Shown one piece after another: positions 43,319 to 53,785 of a stretch of 64,000 nt of DNA (its first letter is position 1; each line of letters opens with the position of its first letter). The stretch spans positions 1-64,000 of the forward strand of contig JAFYIZ010000012.1 in NCBI GenBank assembly GCA_017538365.1, written 5' to 3'. The translations under genes and the position numbers were made by a program. The notes beneath the pieces are model-generated. The model saw only the letters and a program-made list of their open reading frames with translations. It made no database searches and was not told the DNA's origin. Source of the DNA: a bacterium (lineage in GTDB: Bacteria; UBP6; UBA1177).

Positions 43319-44647
43319 ATGCTGAAAATAACGATATGCGACGATCCGCTTTTTTACATCAAAAACAGGTCTGACAAAATCCCGTGGGATGCCGCTTCAA
43401 AGGACGATTTCTTTGCCCGTCTGCTTGATCTGGTGCGGCAGAACAAAAGTTTCAGCATTGCCTACGGCGAGTATCTTTTCGATGACGATGCAAAGGCTGT
43501 TACACTGCTTGAAACGCTTGAAGGAAGCACTTCCGACATCACTCTTTTCTGTCGCGAGGCAGCTCTTCCGGCGGCAATCATGCGCTACGCCGCAATAGAA
43601 ACGCAGAAACCCGATCTTTCCATATTTTCGGCAAAAACCGAAGCCCTTCCCTTCTCAAAAAAGACGAAAGAGACGATTTTCGAAAACCTCAAAGGATTCC
43701 CTTTTTCAAGGATTGACGACCTTCTGGACAAAGTTGCAGAACTTGAAGAAGAAAAAGCAGTCGAACACATACTAGAAGCCAAACGCAGCCTTCTCATGCA
43801 GAACGAAATCCTTGAAGTCATCAATGTCGGCGACGGAATTTCGGGTATCGGCGGCTACGACGAACTGAAACAGTGGATAACCGAGCGCAGAAACAACTTT
43901 TCGGAAGAGGCACGCAAATTCGGAATCCCGATGCCGAAAGGAATGCTCATGCTCGGTGTTCAGGGATGCGGAAAATCACTTACGAGCAAGGTCATTTCGA
44001 ATATCTGGAACTTCCCGCTCGTCAGACTTGACTTCATCAACCTTTTCAGAAAAGGTCAGAGCGTTGAAGAGCTCCTGAAATCGGCGATCGCAACGATCGA
44101 AGGTTTTGCGCCAGTCGTTTTGTGGATAGATGAGATCGAAAAAGCGCTTTCGCAGGAAGGTGAAGGTGCCGAGATCCGCAGAGTTTTAGGCTGGCTCATG
44201 ACCTGGATGCAGGAAAAAACGGAACCTGTTTTCCTTGTCGCGACGGCTAACAGAGTTTCGCTTCTTCCACCTGAGCTCTTAAGAAAAGGACGTTTTGACG
44301 AAATCTTCTTTGTTGATCTGCCGTCAAAACCGGAGCGTGAAGAGATTTTCAAAATCCACCTCAAAAAAAGAGGAAGAGATCCTGAAAATTTCGACACAGA
44401 CAAGCTTGCCGGAAACTCCGAAGGATTCAGCGGAGCCGAGATCGAGCAGACTGTCGTCGACTCGCTCATCACGGCATATTCAAGAAACTGCGAACTGACG
44501 CAGAAAATACTGGAAGAGATCCTGCGCAGGACGGTTCCCCTTTCAAAAACCTACGAAGAAAACATCAAAGAACTCAGGATCTGGTCGAGAAACCGCGCGA
44601 GAAACGCTTCCGGCAACAGAAAAATAGAATCCTTCTTCGGAAATTAG
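43319..44647 (+). CDS. Ycf46-like AAA ATPase
   Basis: The 442-residue protein has an N-terminal region of about 210 residues like the Ycf46 family. An AAA domain follows with Walker A GVQGCGKSLTSK (about residue 218), Walker B VVLWIDEIEKAL (about 262) and the second region of homology VSLLPPELLRKGRFDEIFFVDLP (about 318-340). Ycf46-type proteins are found in cyanobacteria, plastids and scattered bacteria; their job is unclear. A CGGAGGG site precedes the ATG. It appears to be a single-gene unit ending before the tRNA. Confidence 0.85.
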   Translation: MLKITICDDPLFYIKNRSDKIPWDAASKDDFFARLLDLVRQNKSFSIAYGEYLFDDDAKAVTLLETLEGSTSDITLFCREAALPAAIMRYAAIETQKPDLSIFSAKTEALPFSKKTKETIFENLKGFPFSRIDDLLDKVAELEEEKAVEHILEAKRSLLMQNEILEVINVGDGISGIGGYDELKQWITERRNNFSEEARKFGIPMPKGMLMLGVQGCGKSLTSKVISNIWNFPLVRLDFINLFRKGQSVEELLKSAIATIEGFAPVVLWIDEIEKALSQEGEGAEIRRVLGWLMTWMQEKTEPVFLVATANRVSLLPPELLRKGRFDEIFFVDLPSKPEREEIFKIHLKKRGRDPENFDTDKLAGNSEGFSGAEIEQTVVDSLITAYSRNCELTQKILEEILRRTVPLSKTYEENIKELRIWSRNRARNASGNRKIESFFGN

Positions 44648-44713
44648 CGCAAAAAAGTCTTCAAGCCTTAAATCAAAACCTTAAAAACAATGTCGGGGAA
44701 AAAAGCGGAAAGG

Positions 44714-44789
44714 TGGTGCCCAGGGACAGAATCGAACTGCCCACACGGGGATTTTCAGTCCCCTGCTCTACCGACTGAGCTACCTGGGC
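44714..44789 (-). tRNA. tRNA-Phe (GAA)
   Basis: Read on the minus strand, this 76-nt gene folds into a full cloverleaf: acceptor stem GCCCAGG/CCTGGGC, D-arm GCTCAGTCGGTAGAGC, anticodon stem GGGGA/TCCCC around CTGAAAA (anticodon GAA) and T-arm with GTTCGATTC. The 3' CCA is encoded. It lies between two plus-strand genes. The anticodon loop assigns phenylalanine. Confidence 0.97.
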
Positions 44790-44849
44790 ACCAGCGAGCG
44801 GCATAGTATCCAAAAGCTGATTGATGTCAAGAAAAAAAATCTCAAAAAA

Positions 44850-44877
44850 TTAATTTTATGAATTTTTCTGCTATTAT
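44850..44877 (+). promoter_or_regulatory. Probable promoter of cvpA-xseA
   Basis: A TATTAT -10 (44872-44877) is followed by CAC, GCG and five T. A weak TTAATT -35 lies 16 bases upstream. Confidence 0.45.
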
Positions 44878-44900
44878 CACGCGTTTTTAAGGAGGAAGCG

Positions 44901-45371
44901 ATGACTTTGGACATAATTTTTGCGGTTTTTGTTCTGCTTGCAATGCTTGCAGGATATTTAGGCGGCGGTTTCAAGGAAATTTTAAAACTCGTCATCTTCG
45001 TCGTCATCTTTGCCGCGTTCAAAATCCCCTCCCTTGAAAACGCAATGCAGGAACTTGCAGGACCTAGATTTTACACCGCATTTTACGCAGTCTCGTTTGT
45101 TGTCGCATACTTCGTAATCTACAAACTGCTTTTTTTCGCGCTCAGAGACCTCATCAAAGAAAAGGAAGGCGCATTGGGTGCAACAAACAAAACGCTCGGA
45201 ATCATCGTCGGATTTTTCAAGGGAACAGCCGTTCTTTTCGTGATGATCTACATTTTCGATTCCCTTTTAAAGCATAAAATCCTTATCGAACTCAAGCCGT
45301 ACACCGAAGAATCGATCATATACAGCGTGACAAAGATCGTACTCGACAAAACCGGACTTTTTTTCTTTTAG
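44901..45371 (+). CDS. cvpA: CvpA family membrane protein
   Basis: The 156-residue inner-membrane protein has four hydrophobic segments and the CvpA-type pattern: an N-terminal DIIFAVFVLLAMLAGYLGGGFKEIL and a later ALGATNKTLGIIVGFFKGTAVLFVM. CvpA proteins are linked to colicin V production and envelope or stress functions in other bacteria. An AAGGAGG site precedes the ATG. It is followed 9 bases later by xseA. Confidence 0.85.
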   Translation: MTLDIIFAVFVLLAMLAGYLGGGFKEILKLVIFVVIFAAFKIPSLENAMQELAGPRFYTAFYAVSFVVAYFVIYKLLFFALRDLIKEKEGALGATNKTLGIIVGFFKGTAVLFVMIYIFDSLLKHKILIELKPYTEESIIYSVTKIVLDKTGLFFF

Positions 45372-45380
45372 AGGTGAGCA

Positions 45381-46553
45381 ATGCAGGATGTAGTGGTTCC
45401 GGTATCGGCATTTGTTCACGACCTTAAAAACGCGGTCGAAGGGGCTTTCGGCTTTGTCGCTCTGCGCGGCGAGATAACGAACCTGACGCGTGCTTATTCA
45501 GGTCACATCTACTTCACGCTGAAAGATAACAACGCCCAGATCAAGTGCGCCCTTTTCAAAAACCAGCAGAAAATGAACAAAGCCGAGATAAAAAACGATG
45601 CCGAATACGTGGTTTACGGCAGAATTTCGGTCTATGAACCGCGCACCGAGATCACGCTCGTCGCATCTTTGGTCGTTCCTTTCGGCGAAGGTCTGGCTGC
45701 GATGCAGCTTAAAATGCTCAAGGAAAAACTTTCAAAAGAAGGCATTTTCGACGATATCCACAAAAAACCGCTTCCCGAATATCCGGCAGTAATAGGCGTT
45801 GTCACGGCTGAAAGCGGAGCCGCGATACACGACATCATCAGAGTTTCGAGAAAACGCTTCCCGGCTGCGCAGATCGTCCTTTCTCCCGCATTAGTCCAGG
45901 GCAAAGACGCCCATTTGAGCATAATTTCGGCACTTGAAAAACTTTCGGCGCTTGATGAAGTTGAAGTTATCATCATAGGCAGAGGCGGCGGCTCGAAAGA
46001 AGATCTCGATGCATTCAATTCAGAGGATCTGGCTCGCGCCGTCATAAAATGCGAAAAACCGATAGTCAGCGCAGTCGGACACGAGACTGACACATCAATT
46101 CTGGATTTAGCTGCAAGTTTTTCGGTCGCAACACCGAGCGCCGCGGCGGAACTCATCTTCCCAGACAGTTCTGAAATAATGCAGAGCGTGAAAAATTCGG
46201 AAAGGATCATGAAAAAAGAGACTGAAGGGATACTTTTTGCAAAATTCATGCAGCTCGACAACCTCACCCTTTCGCTCAAAAACCCGAAAGAGATCATAAA
46301 TTCGATCCTTCACGACACCGAAAAACTGATGTTCAAAGCAGAAAAAATCTTAAAAGAGTTGATAAACAGGAAAAGCGCGGAACTTTCAGAACTTGAAAAA
46401 AGACTTGAGACAGTCAATCCGCTTTCCCCGCTGCAAAGAGGTTTTGCGATAGTTTCGCAAAACGGAAAAACAATCAAAAAAAGTGTTGAACTTGAGCCGA
46501 AGTTACCCTTTGAAATAAGGTTTGGCGACGGGAAAGTTGAAATTAAGGGTTAA
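45381..46553 (+). CDS. xseA: Exodeoxyribonuclease VII large subunit
   Basis: The 390-residue protein has an N-terminal OB-fold (LRGEITNLTRAYSGHIYFTLKD) and the central catalytic part with VVTAESGAAIHDII, IIGRGGGSKEDLDAFN and AVGHETDTSILDLAASFSVATPSAAAELI. A C-terminal coiled region and LQRGFAIV follow. The small subunit gene xseB is not visible next to it. Its stop codon abuts that of the convergent nrnA gene. Confidence 0.94.
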   Translation: MQDVVVPVSAFVHDLKNAVEGAFGFVALRGEITNLTRAYSGHIYFTLKDNNAQIKCALFKNQQKMNKAEIKNDAEYVVYGRISVYEPRTEITLVASLVVPFGEGLAAMQLKMLKEKLSKEGIFDDIHKKPLPEYPAVIGVVTAESGAAIHDIIRVSRKRFPAAQIVLSPALVQGKDAHLSIISALEKLSALDEVEVIIIGRGGGSKEDLDAFNSEDLARAVIKCEKPIVSAVGHETDTSILDLAASFSVATPSAAAELIFPDSSEIMQSVKNSERIMKKETEGILFAKFMQLDNLTLSLKNPKEIINSILHDTEKLMFKAEKILKELINRKSAELSELEKRLETVNPLSPLQRGFAIVSQNGKTIKKSVELEPKLPFEIRFGDGKVEIKG

Positions 46554-47522
46554 CTACAGTTCCAGTGTTTCCGCAATTTCGATCACAGCCTTTCTTCCTT
46601 CTTCCAAAGTGCCGTGGAATGTGAATCCGGCTGCATTTTTGTGTCCTCCCCCGCCGAATTTCTGAGCTATCGGGATGCAGTCGATGTCGCCTTTGCTGCG
46701 GACGCTGAATTTCCACAGTTTTCCGGCTTCGACTTCGCGGATGCGGAAGACTATTTTGACGCTGTTTATTCTGCGTATCTCTTCGACAAAAGGATCGATC
46801 TCATCTATTGAAAGGTTGAATCTTTCAAGTTGTTCGAGCGTCGTTTTCAGAAAAACAACTTTGCCGCCGCGGAATTTTTCCATGCTCTGGATGACTTCGG
46901 CAAACATCGCAAACCAGTTTTCGGGGAGAGTTTCAAAAAACTGAGAGCAGAAATCACCGTAATTTATAGTTTCTGCAAGTTCCGAAACGATGAAAAGAGC
47001 CTCTTTGTCGGTGCTTGCATAGCGGAGTCCGCCGGTATCGCCGAAAATTCCGTAGCAGATATCTTCCGCCTCTCCTTTCGTGAGAACGTGACCGATGTTT
47101 TTTGCCCAGCGGTAGACTATAGCGGCAGTCGCGCTCGCACCTTCGTCCGAGACATCGGCATCGTAAAAGCCTTCTTCTTTGTGCCTGTGGTGGTCAAACA
47201 GTATCTTTCTGCTTTTTGAAGCCGACATTTTTGCAAAAAACGCTTCCCCGGTGCGCTCGGGAGCAGCACTGTCTAGTATGAAATAAAGGTCAGGCTCGAA
47301 ATCGGGAACTGTTTCTGTTGCCGAGTCTGAATTTTCCAAAAAAGCACCGTTGTAGGGATATTTGTCGCTGCGGTAAAGCGTGACATCCTTTCCCATCGAT
47401 CTTAAAATCGAGCAGACCGCAAGGGCACTTCCCATGCAGTCGGGATCGGGATTGACGTGACCTGCGACAATAATAGTTTTCGAACTCTTCAAAATTTCAT
47501 TGATTCTGCTGAAATCGCTCAT
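46554..47522 (-). CDS. nrnA: DHH phosphoesterase, NrnA-like
   Basis: The 322-residue protein has the DHH-type metal motifs NPDPDCMGSALAV, FILDSA, LFDHHRH and a D in FGDTGGLRYA. The C-terminal DHHA1 domain ends in GGGGHKNAAGF. This is the NrnA/RecJ-like layout of bifunctional nanoRNase and pAp phosphatase. A GGAGG site precedes the ATG. It is divergent from uvrA. Confidence 0.9.
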   Translation of the reverse strand: MSDFSRINEILKSSKTIIVAGHVNPDPDCMGSALAVCSILRSMGKDVTLYRSDKYPYNGAFLENSDSATETVPDFEPDLYFILDSAAPERTGEAFFAKMSASKSRKILFDHHRHKEEGFYDADVSDEGASATAAIVYRWAKNIGHVLTKGEAEDICYGIFGDTGGLRYASTDKEALFIVSELAETINYGDFCSQFFETLPENWFAMFAEVIQSMEKFRGGKVVFLKTTLEQLERFNLSIDEIDPFVEEIRRINSVKIVFRIREVEAGKLWKFSVRSKGDIDCIPIAQKFGGGGHKNAAGFTFHGTLEEGRKAVIEIAETLEL

Positions 47523-47546
47523 AGTTACCTCCTAAAAAAACGGGGC

Positions 47547-47574
47547 ATTATATTTATTTCCTTTCTGTTGTAAA
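47547..47574 (-). promoter_or_regulatory. Probable nrnA promoter
   Basis: On the minus strand TTTACA (47574-47569) and TATAAT (47552-47547) are separated by 16 bases, followed by GCCCCG and seven T. Confidence 0.6.
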
Positions 47575-47648
47575 AAAATCAGGACCGGATTTATCTTGCA
47601 TAATCAGGCGGAAAAAATATAACGAAACCCGATTTTCGGGAGGTAAAA

Positions 47649-50426
47649 ATGCTTCGTTCAATAGTGATAAAAGGTGCGAGACACCACAATCTCAAAAATT
47701 TTGATATCGAAATTCCGCATGAAAAACTGGTCGTCGTAACTGGCGTTTCCGGAAGCGGCAAAACAACGCTCGCATTTGATACGATCTACGCCGAAGGGCA
47801 GCGCAGATACGTCGAAAGCCTTTCGAGTTATGCCAGAATGTTCCTCGAACTTTCGGAAAAACCTGAAGCCGACCTCATTGAAGGTTTGTCGCCGTCTATC
47901 GCGATACAGCAGCGCGGTCTCAACGCAAGTCCACGTTCGATTGTCGGAACTACGACCGAAATTTATGACTATATGCGTCTTCTTTTCGCCCGTGCCGGCA
48001 AAGTCCACTGTCACAACTGCGGCCGCGAGATAACGAAAACTCCGGCAAACAAGATCGTCGAGCTCATCCTGAACAAGACAGGCAAAAAAATTCTGATTTT
48101 GTCTCCGGTAGTAAGCGGCAGAAAAGGAACTTACGAAAAACTTTTCGAAGACTTGAACAAAGAAGGCTATCTCCGCATAATCATTGACGGAACAGAATAC
48201 AGGCTCGATGAAGAGATGCCGAAATTGGACAAGTTCAAAAAGCACGACATCAATCTTGTCGTCGACAGGCTTGCGATAAAGCCCGAAACAGACGCAGTGC
48301 GCGTTCAGGCCTCGGTCGAAACGGCTCTCAAAAAGGGAAACGGCAAAGTCATCGTCAAGGAACTCGACGGAGAAGAAAAACTTTTCAGCGAAAATTTCGC
48401 ATGTCCCTACTGCGACATCTACTACGACGAGATCGAACCGCGAACATTTTCTTTCAACAATCCGGCTGGATCATGCCCCGAATGCAGCGGACTCGGGACG
48501 CGGACTTACATGGACCCGAACAAAATCCTTGTCGATCCGTCGCAACCCGTCAACAAAGCGTTTCCCGACCTCTGGGCTTTCACAAAATTCACGCTGAAAC
48601 AGGTGATCGAACACTACGGCGAAAACCCGAAACTCCCATTCAACAAACTCTCTCCCAAAGTGCAGAACGCCGTTCTCTACGGCTCTGACGAAGAGATCGA
48701 CTTCAGCATAAAGACAAGCAATGTGAGACACAACTTCACGAAAAAATATGAAGGTATCGTCCCTTCGCTCGAACGCCGCTGGAAAGAGACTGAATCTGAT
48801 GCGGTGCGCGAAGAGCTGATGAATTTTTTAGCCGAAGGAGTCTGCCCCGAGTGCGGAGGAAAAAGGCTCAGCAAAAAGGCGCTTTCTGTCACTGTCGGCG
48901 GCATGAATATTTTTGAAATGTGCGAACTTCCGGTGCGCGAGCTTTCCGAAAAACTCTCCGATGACTCATTTTTCGGATTCACCGATTTCGAGCGCGAAGT
49001 CGCGGCAAAACCGCTGAAAGAGATCCGCTCACGCCTTAAATTTCTCGATTCGGTCGGCTTGGGATATCTCACACTCAACCGCAAGACGAACTCGCTTTCG
49101 GGCGGAGAAGCGCAGAGGATAAACCTTGCAAGCCAGATCGGTTCTGCTCTTACCGGAGTCACCTACGTTCTCGATGAACCGAGCATCGGACTTCACCCGA
49201 ACGATACGGATAAACTTGTAAATTTACTTAAGAATCTCAGAGATATCGGAAACAATGTGATCGTTGTAGAACACGACCGCGAAATAATCGAAGCGGCAGA
49301 TTTTCTTGTCGATTTAGGACCGGGAGCGGGCGAAAAAGGGGGAGAACTTCTTTTTGCCGGCGTTTCGAAAGAGATACTCAACGTCAAAAATTCGCTCACA
49401 GCCGACTATTTAAGCGGCAGAAAAGTGATAGAAGTTCCGAAAACACGCAGAAAACCGACCGGCTGGATCACGCTTTCGGGAGTCACAACAAACAACCTGC
49501 AGAATGTTACGGCAAAGATCCCGCTCGGCGTTCTCTGCTCGGTCACGGGAGTTTCGGGAAGCGGAAAGAGCTCGCTTGTCATGGAGACTCTCATCCCGGC
49601 ATTAAAAAAGGAGGATGCGCCATTCAAATCGATAAAGATCGACGGAAAGATCGATGAACTTATCGAGATCGACCAGTCGCCTATCGGCAGGACTCCGAGA
49701 TCGAATCCGGCAACTTACGTGGGACTTTTCGGCTATATCCGCGACATCTTTGCGGCAATGCCCGAATCGAAGGCACGCGGTTACAAGGCGAGCCGTTTTT
49801 CCTTCAACGTAAAAGGAGGCAGATGCGAAACGTGCCAGGGAGCCGGTATCATCAAGATCGAGATGAATTTCATGCCGAATACCTTCGTCAAATGCCCTGA
49901 CTGCGGCGGAAAGCGCTTCAGCGACGAAACTCTGCAGGTAAAATTCAAAGGTTACGACATCCACGACATTCTTGAAACAGATGTTGCAAAAGCGGCTGAA
50001 ATTTTCGCGCCGTTCCCTGCGATAAAGCGCAAACTCGACCTTTTGAACTCTATCGGACTCGGTTACATCAAGCTGGGACAACCAGCACACACACTTTCGG
50101 GCGGAGAAGCGCAGCGGATAAAACTTGCCGAAGAACTTTCAAAAAAACGCTCCGACAGCTCGATCTACATCCTCGACGAACCGACGACCGGACTCCACTT
50201 TGACGACGTGAAAAAGCTCATAGCGATCCTCAACCAGCTTGTCAACAAAGGTTCGACCGTGATCGTAATCGAGCACAACCTCGACATAATCAAATCGTCG
50301 GACTATATTATTGATATCGGCCCGGAAGGAGGCGACCGGGGCGGAAAAATCGTTGCGGCAGGAACTCCTGAAGAAGTCATGAAGTGCAAGGATTCCTTAA
50401 CCGGAAAGTGGCTTAAAACGCTATAA
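47649..50426 (+). CDS. uvrA: Excinuclease ABC subunit A
   Basis: UvrA is the damage-sensing ATPase of nucleotide excision repair. The 925-residue protein has two ABC cassettes: Walker [10 protein letters not shown] (about residue 31) and GVSGSGKSS (about 633). Signature motifs LSGGEAQRI occur twice, and Walker B appears as [11 protein letters not shown] and [10 protein letters not shown]. Zinc modules are CPYC/CPEC near residue 255 and CETC...CPDC near 730. A CGGGAGG site lies 6 bases before the ATG. It is a single gene before the V-ATPase operon. Confidence 0.98.
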   Translation: MLRSIVIKGARHHNLKNFDIEIPHEKLVVVTGVSGSGKTTLAFDTIYAEGQRRYVESLSSYARMFLELSEKPEADLIEGLSPSIAIQQRGLNASPRSIVGTTTEIYDYMRLLFARAGKVHCHNCGREITKTPANKIVELILNKTGKKILILSPVVSGRKGTYEKLFEDLNKEGYLRIIIDGTEYRLDEEMPKLDKFKKHDINLVVDRLAIKPETDAVRVQASVETALKKGNGKVIVKELDGEEKLFSENFACPYCDIYYDEIEPRTFSFNNPAGSCPECSGLGTRTYMDPNKILVDPSQPVNKAFPDLWAFTKFTLKQVIEHYGENPKLPFNKLSPKVQNAVLYGSDEEIDFSIKTSNVRHNFTKKYEGIVPSLERRWKETESDAVREELMNFLAEGVCPECGGKRLSKKALSVTVGGMNIFEMCELPVRELSEKLSDDSFFGFTDFEREVAAKPLKEIRSRLKFLDSVGLGYLTLNRKTNSLSGGEAQRINLASQIGSALTGVTYVLDEPSIGLHPNDTDKLVNLLKNLRDIGNNVIVVEHDREIIEAADFLVDLGPGAGEKGGELLFAGVSKEILNVKNSLTADYLSGRKVIEVPKTRRKPTGWITLSGVTTNNLQNVTAKIPLGVLCSVTGVSGSGKSSLVMETLIPALKKEDAPFKSIKIDGKIDELIEIDQSPIGRTPRSNPATYVGLFGYIRDIFAAMPESKARGYKASRFSFNVKGGRCETCQGAGIIKIEMNFMPNTFVKCPDCGGKRFSDETLQVKFKGYDIHDILETDVAKAAEIFAPFPAIKRKLDLLNSIGLGYIKLGQPAHTLSGGEAQRIKLAEELSKKRSDSSIYILDEPTTGLHFDDVKKLIAILNQLVNKGSTVIVIEHNLDIIKSSDYIIDIGPEGGDRGGKIVAAGTPEEVMKCKDSLTGKWLKTL

Positions 50427-50469
50427 AATTTTCACATTTTATTTAACAATTTCAGCATTTTTCTTTTAT

Positions 50470-50497
50470 TTGACTTTTATACTCCCCACAATAAGAT
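50470..50497 (+). promoter_or_regulatory. Probable promoter of the V-ATPase operon
   Basis: TTGACT (50470-50475) and TAAGAT (50492-50497) are separated by 16 bases and followed by an ACCGCCG discriminator. It lies about 50 bases before the atpE start. Confidence 0.6.
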
Positions 50498-50547
50498 ACC
50501 GCCGTTGAATTGCTTGAATGTGTTTAAACATAATTTTGGAGGCTAAA

Positions 50548-51180
50548 ATGAGCGAAACTCAGAACACGAAACTCAATGTCACGGACAGCAAAATCAAGGA
50601 TATCACCGATTTCCTGAAGTCTTCCGTTCTTGAACCTGCCGAACAGGAAAAAGAGACTATCATCAAAGACGCTAAAGCCGAGGCTGCAAAAATCGTTTCC
50701 GATGCAAAAAAAGAGGCGGAGTCGATAATCGAAAACGCAAAAAAAGAGGCCGAAACTATGAAACACAATACCGAATCGGCTCTTAAGATCGCGGCGAAAC
50801 AGTCTGTAGACAAGCTGAAACTCACACTTGAAAAAGAGGTTCTCAACGCGGCTGTCGCGGCTCCGGTAAAAGAGGCTATGACGAGCGAAACGCTCATTAA
50901 AGAGTTCGTTTCGGAGTTCCTTAAAATATATGCCGACAAAGGTTCTTTCGCAATCGAACTTCCGGCTGCACTCAAGGAAAAACTTGCCGCTTACACAAAT
51001 TCGCAGATTCAGGCGCTTGCTGCGAAAGGGATCAAACTCGGCGACGAAACGCTTCCGAGCGGATTTGCAGTCAAAGCTGCTGACGGCGCACTCCGCTACG
51101 ATTTTACCGACGAATCGGTTACAGAACTGCTTACTGAATACATCAGACCTGAACTCAGAAAAGCACTGTTTTCGAAATAG
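50548..51180 (+). CDS. atpE: V-type ATPase subunit E
   Basis: Subunit E forms the peripheral stalk of the rotary ATPase. The 210-residue protein has a long N-terminal Ala/Lys/Glu-rich coiled coil (AEAAKIVSDAKKEAESIIENAKKEAE, about residues 40-80, in shortened form here) and a C-terminal globular part with EYIRPELRKALF. The start is taken at 50548 with TTGGAGG upstream. It is the first gene of the operon E-DUF2764-A-B-D-I-K. Confidence 0.85.
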   Translation: MSETQNTKLNVTDSKIKDITDFLKSSVLEPAEQEKETIIKDAKAEAAKIVSDAKKEAESIIENAKKEAETMKHNTESALKIAAKQSVDKLKLTLEKEVLNAAVAAPVKEAMTSETLIKEFVSEFLKIYADKGSFAIELPAALKEKLAAYTNSQIQALAAKGIKLGDETLPSGFAVKAADGALRYDFTDESVTELLTEYIRPELRKALFSK

Positions 51181-51194
51181 CGGGGTGATTAAGC

Positions 51195-52019
51195 ATGAAG
51201 TTTAATCACTACACGATAGCCGCTCTGCCGCAGCTCAGCTGGGACAGCGATCTTCCATGCACGCTGGCGGAGCTGCTTGAAGAGTTCGATATGCAGCTGG
51301 AACCTTTGAAAGAGGGTATCAGCCGTATCCTTCTTCTCGACGACCTTAAAAATATGGAACTTCTGATAAAATCGAAGCTCGATCCTTCGGAAAACGCCGA
51401 TCCCGCCAAAATCGATTTTTACCGTGCAGGACTTACAAAGCCTGAAGAGATCGAACTTTTTATCGAAGATCCAAGACGAAACGCTCCGGACTATTATCCT
51501 GAATTTATTGAAGATTTCTTTGAAGAAAGGAAGACGAACGAAGAGCGTTCGAAATATTTCGAAGAGCTTTACATAAGCTACTACCGCTGGATCGCAGAAA
51601 GCAAAAACAGATTTCTTGCGCGTTACGGCGAAAGCATGCTCACTCTCTGCACTGTCATTTCGGCGCTCAGAATGATGAAAAGCGGTGCCGACCTCGACAA
51701 AAACCTGAAAGGCGACGGCGATGCGGTTAAAATCATTCTCGAAAACAGAAACAATGCAGATCTGGGGCTTAAAGGCTACTTCCCGGAAGTTGTTGATGTC
51801 GTTGCACTTTTTGACAAAAGCAAAACTCCTGACGAAGTTGAAAAGGAGCTTGACAAAATCCGTTTTGCCCTTCTTGAAGAAGTCGGTCAGGAGAAACCTT
51901 TCGCAGACCACATCATTTACGGCTACATCATCGGTTTCCAGCTTAAAGACCGCTGGATGACGCAGAGCGATGAGGCGGGAATGGAAATACTCGAGAACAT
52001 AATTAAAGGAAATTATTGA
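51195..52019 (+). CDS. DUF2764 protein of the V-ATPase operon (C-like subunit position)
   Basis: The 274-residue protein begins NHYTIAALPQLSWD, has an acidic helical middle, and ends with GYIIGFQLKDRWM. It matches the DUF2764 protein that lies between atpE and atpA in chlamydiae, spirochaetes and Bacteroidetes. No classical subunit C gene is present, so it probably takes the place of C; this is an inference from conserved gene order. It starts 14 bases after atpE. Confidence 0.8.
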   Translation: MKFNHYTIAALPQLSWDSDLPCTLAELLEEFDMQLEPLKEGISRILLLDDLKNMELLIKSKLDPSENADPAKIDFYRAGLTKPEEIELFIEDPRRNAPDYYPEFIEDFFEERKTNEERSKYFEELYISYYRWIAESKNRFLARYGESMLTLCTVISALRMMKSGADLDKNLKGDGDAVKIILENRNNADLGLKGYFPEVVDVVALFDKSKTPDEVEKELDKIRFALLEEVGQEKPFADHIIYGYIIGFQLKDRWMTQSDEAGMEILENIIKGNY

Positions 52020-52032
52020 TAGGAGACTGCAA

Positions 52033-53784
52033 ATGGATGAAAAAACCAAAGGAATAATCATTGCGGCGCAGGGCAACCTTGTCACCGTAAGATTCGACGG
52101 AACGATCCGTCAGAACGAAGTTGTTTTCGTCAAAACCGGCGGACAGTCGCTCAAAGGCGAGGTCATCGAGATCAACGGAAACGAAGCGAAAGTTCAGATT
52201 TTCGAGCCGACTGACGGTATCAGATACGGCGACGAGGTCGTTTTCGAGAAAGACCTTCTCTCCGTCGAACTCGGACCGGGACTTCTGAAAAGAGTCTTCG
52301 ACGGTCTTCAGAATCCTCTTGAAGATATCGCGGAAGCTGCCGGTTACTTCCTCAAAAGAGGCATTTACCTTCCTCCGCTTCCGAGAAACATCAAATGGCA
52401 GTGGAATCCTACGGCTAAAGTGGGCGATGTCGTCTACAGAGCACATTTCCTCGGCTGGGTTCCAGAAGAGAACATCAAGCACCAGATCATGGTTCCCTTC
52501 AACTTCATCGGCAAAGGTATCGTAAAATCGATAGCGGCTCCCGGCGAATACACAGTCGAGCAGGAAATCGCGAAGATTGAAGACGAGAAAGGAAACGTCC
52601 GCTCGGTCAACATGATAAATATGTGGCCTGCTAAATTCGCGCTCCGCTTCGGAGAAAGACTCCTTCCGACCGAACAGCTCGTCACTTCGCAGCGCATCAT
52701 CGACGGTCCCTTCCCAGTAGCAAAAGGCGGAACGTTCTGCACTCCCGGACCTTTCGGCGCAGGAAAAACAGTCCTTCAGCACCAGATTTCAAAATATGCA
52801 ACTACTCAGATAGTCATCATCGTCGCATGCGGCGAGCGTGCAGGTGAAGTTGTTGAAATTCTTCGTGAATTTCCGCACCTCGACGACCCGCAGACGGGAA
52901 AGAAACTTATGGACAGAACCTGCATCATCTGCAACACTTCATCAATGCCCGTTGCAGCTCGTGAAAGCTCGATTTACATGGGTGTTGCTATCGCAGAATA
53001 CTACAGACAGATGGGTATCGACTGCCTTCTTCTCGCTGATTCGACTTCGAGATGGGCACAGGCTCTCCGCGAAATGTCGGGAAGACTTGAGGAGATCCCG
53101 GGCGAAGAAGCATTCCCGGCTTACCTGGCATCACGAATCTCGGAACTTTACGAGAGAGCCGGCGTCATCAAACTTTACAACGGTGAGCAGGGTTCGCTCA
53201 CTATCGGCGGCTCGGTAAGCCCCGCAGGCGGTAACTTCGAAGAGCCCGTAACCCTTTCGACTCTCGCAGTCGTCGGCTGCTTCTTAGGCCTCAGCAGACA
53301 GAGATCTGACGCAAGAAGATTCCCGGCTATCGATCCTCTCATCAGCTGGTCGAAATACGGCGAAAGATTTGCGGCTCACGGCGACGAGAAAATGAAAGAA
53401 AGAATAAAGATCATCGAAAAAGCTCAGAAAATGATCATCGAAAGCGACGATATCGGCAAAAAGATGTCGGTCGTCGGCGAAGAAGGTATCAGTATTGACG
53501 ATATGGTCGTCTACCTCAAAGGCGAATTTTACGACGCAGTTTATCTCCAGCAGAACGCTTACGACAAGGTCGATACTGCAACGAGCATGGACAGGCAGAA
53601 CGAGCAGCTCGGCATCATTTCGAAAGTCCTCGACAAGAATTTCAAGTTCGACGACAGGGAAAAGGCGAGAAACTACTTCCTCGACCTCACCGACAAGATA
53701 ATCCAGCTCAACTACCTGCCTCGCGAGGCTTCGATCTACGGCGAAAAGAAACAGGAAATACTCAACATGATCGAGGGGGAATAA
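52033..53784 (+). CDS. atpA: V-type ATPase catalytic subunit A
   Basis: Subunit A hydrolyses or makes ATP. The 583-residue protein has an N-terminal beta-barrel ([11 protein letters not shown]), the V/A-type non-homologous insert, Walker [10 protein letters not shown] (about residue 239), the catalytic Glu in GERAGEV, and [29 protein letters not shown]. The C-terminal helical domain has a [16 protein letters not shown] segment. An AGGAG site lies 8-9 bases before the ATG. The atpB gene starts one base after its stop. Confidence 0.97.
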   Translation: MDEKTKGIIIAAQGNLVTVRFDGTIRQNEVVFVKTGGQSLKGEVIEINGNEAKVQIFEPTDGIRYGDEVVFEKDLLSVELGPGLLKRVFDGLQNPLEDIAEAAGYFLKRGIYLPPLPRNIKWQWNPTAKVGDVVYRAHFLGWVPEENIKHQIMVPFNFIGKGIVKSIAAPGEYTVEQEIAKIEDEKGNVRSVNMINMWPAKFALRFGERLLPTEQLVTSQRIIDGPFPVAKGGTFCTPGPFGAGKTVLQHQISKYATTQIVIIVACGERAGEVVEILREFPHLDDPQTGKKLMDRTCIICNTSSMPVAARESSIYMGVAIAEYYRQMGIDCLLLADSTSRWAQALREMSGRLEEIPGEEAFPAYLASRISELYERAGVIKLYNGEQGSLTIGGSVSPAGGNFEEPVTLSTLAVVGCFLGLSRQRSDARRFPAIDPLISWSKYGERFAAHGDEKMKERIKIIEKAQKMIIESDDIGKKMSVVGEEGISIDDMVVYLKGEFYDAVYLQQNAYDKVDTATSMDRQNEQLGIISKVLDKNFKFDDREKARNYFLDLTDKIIQLNYLPREASIYGEKKQEILNMIEGE

Positions 53785-53785
53785 G

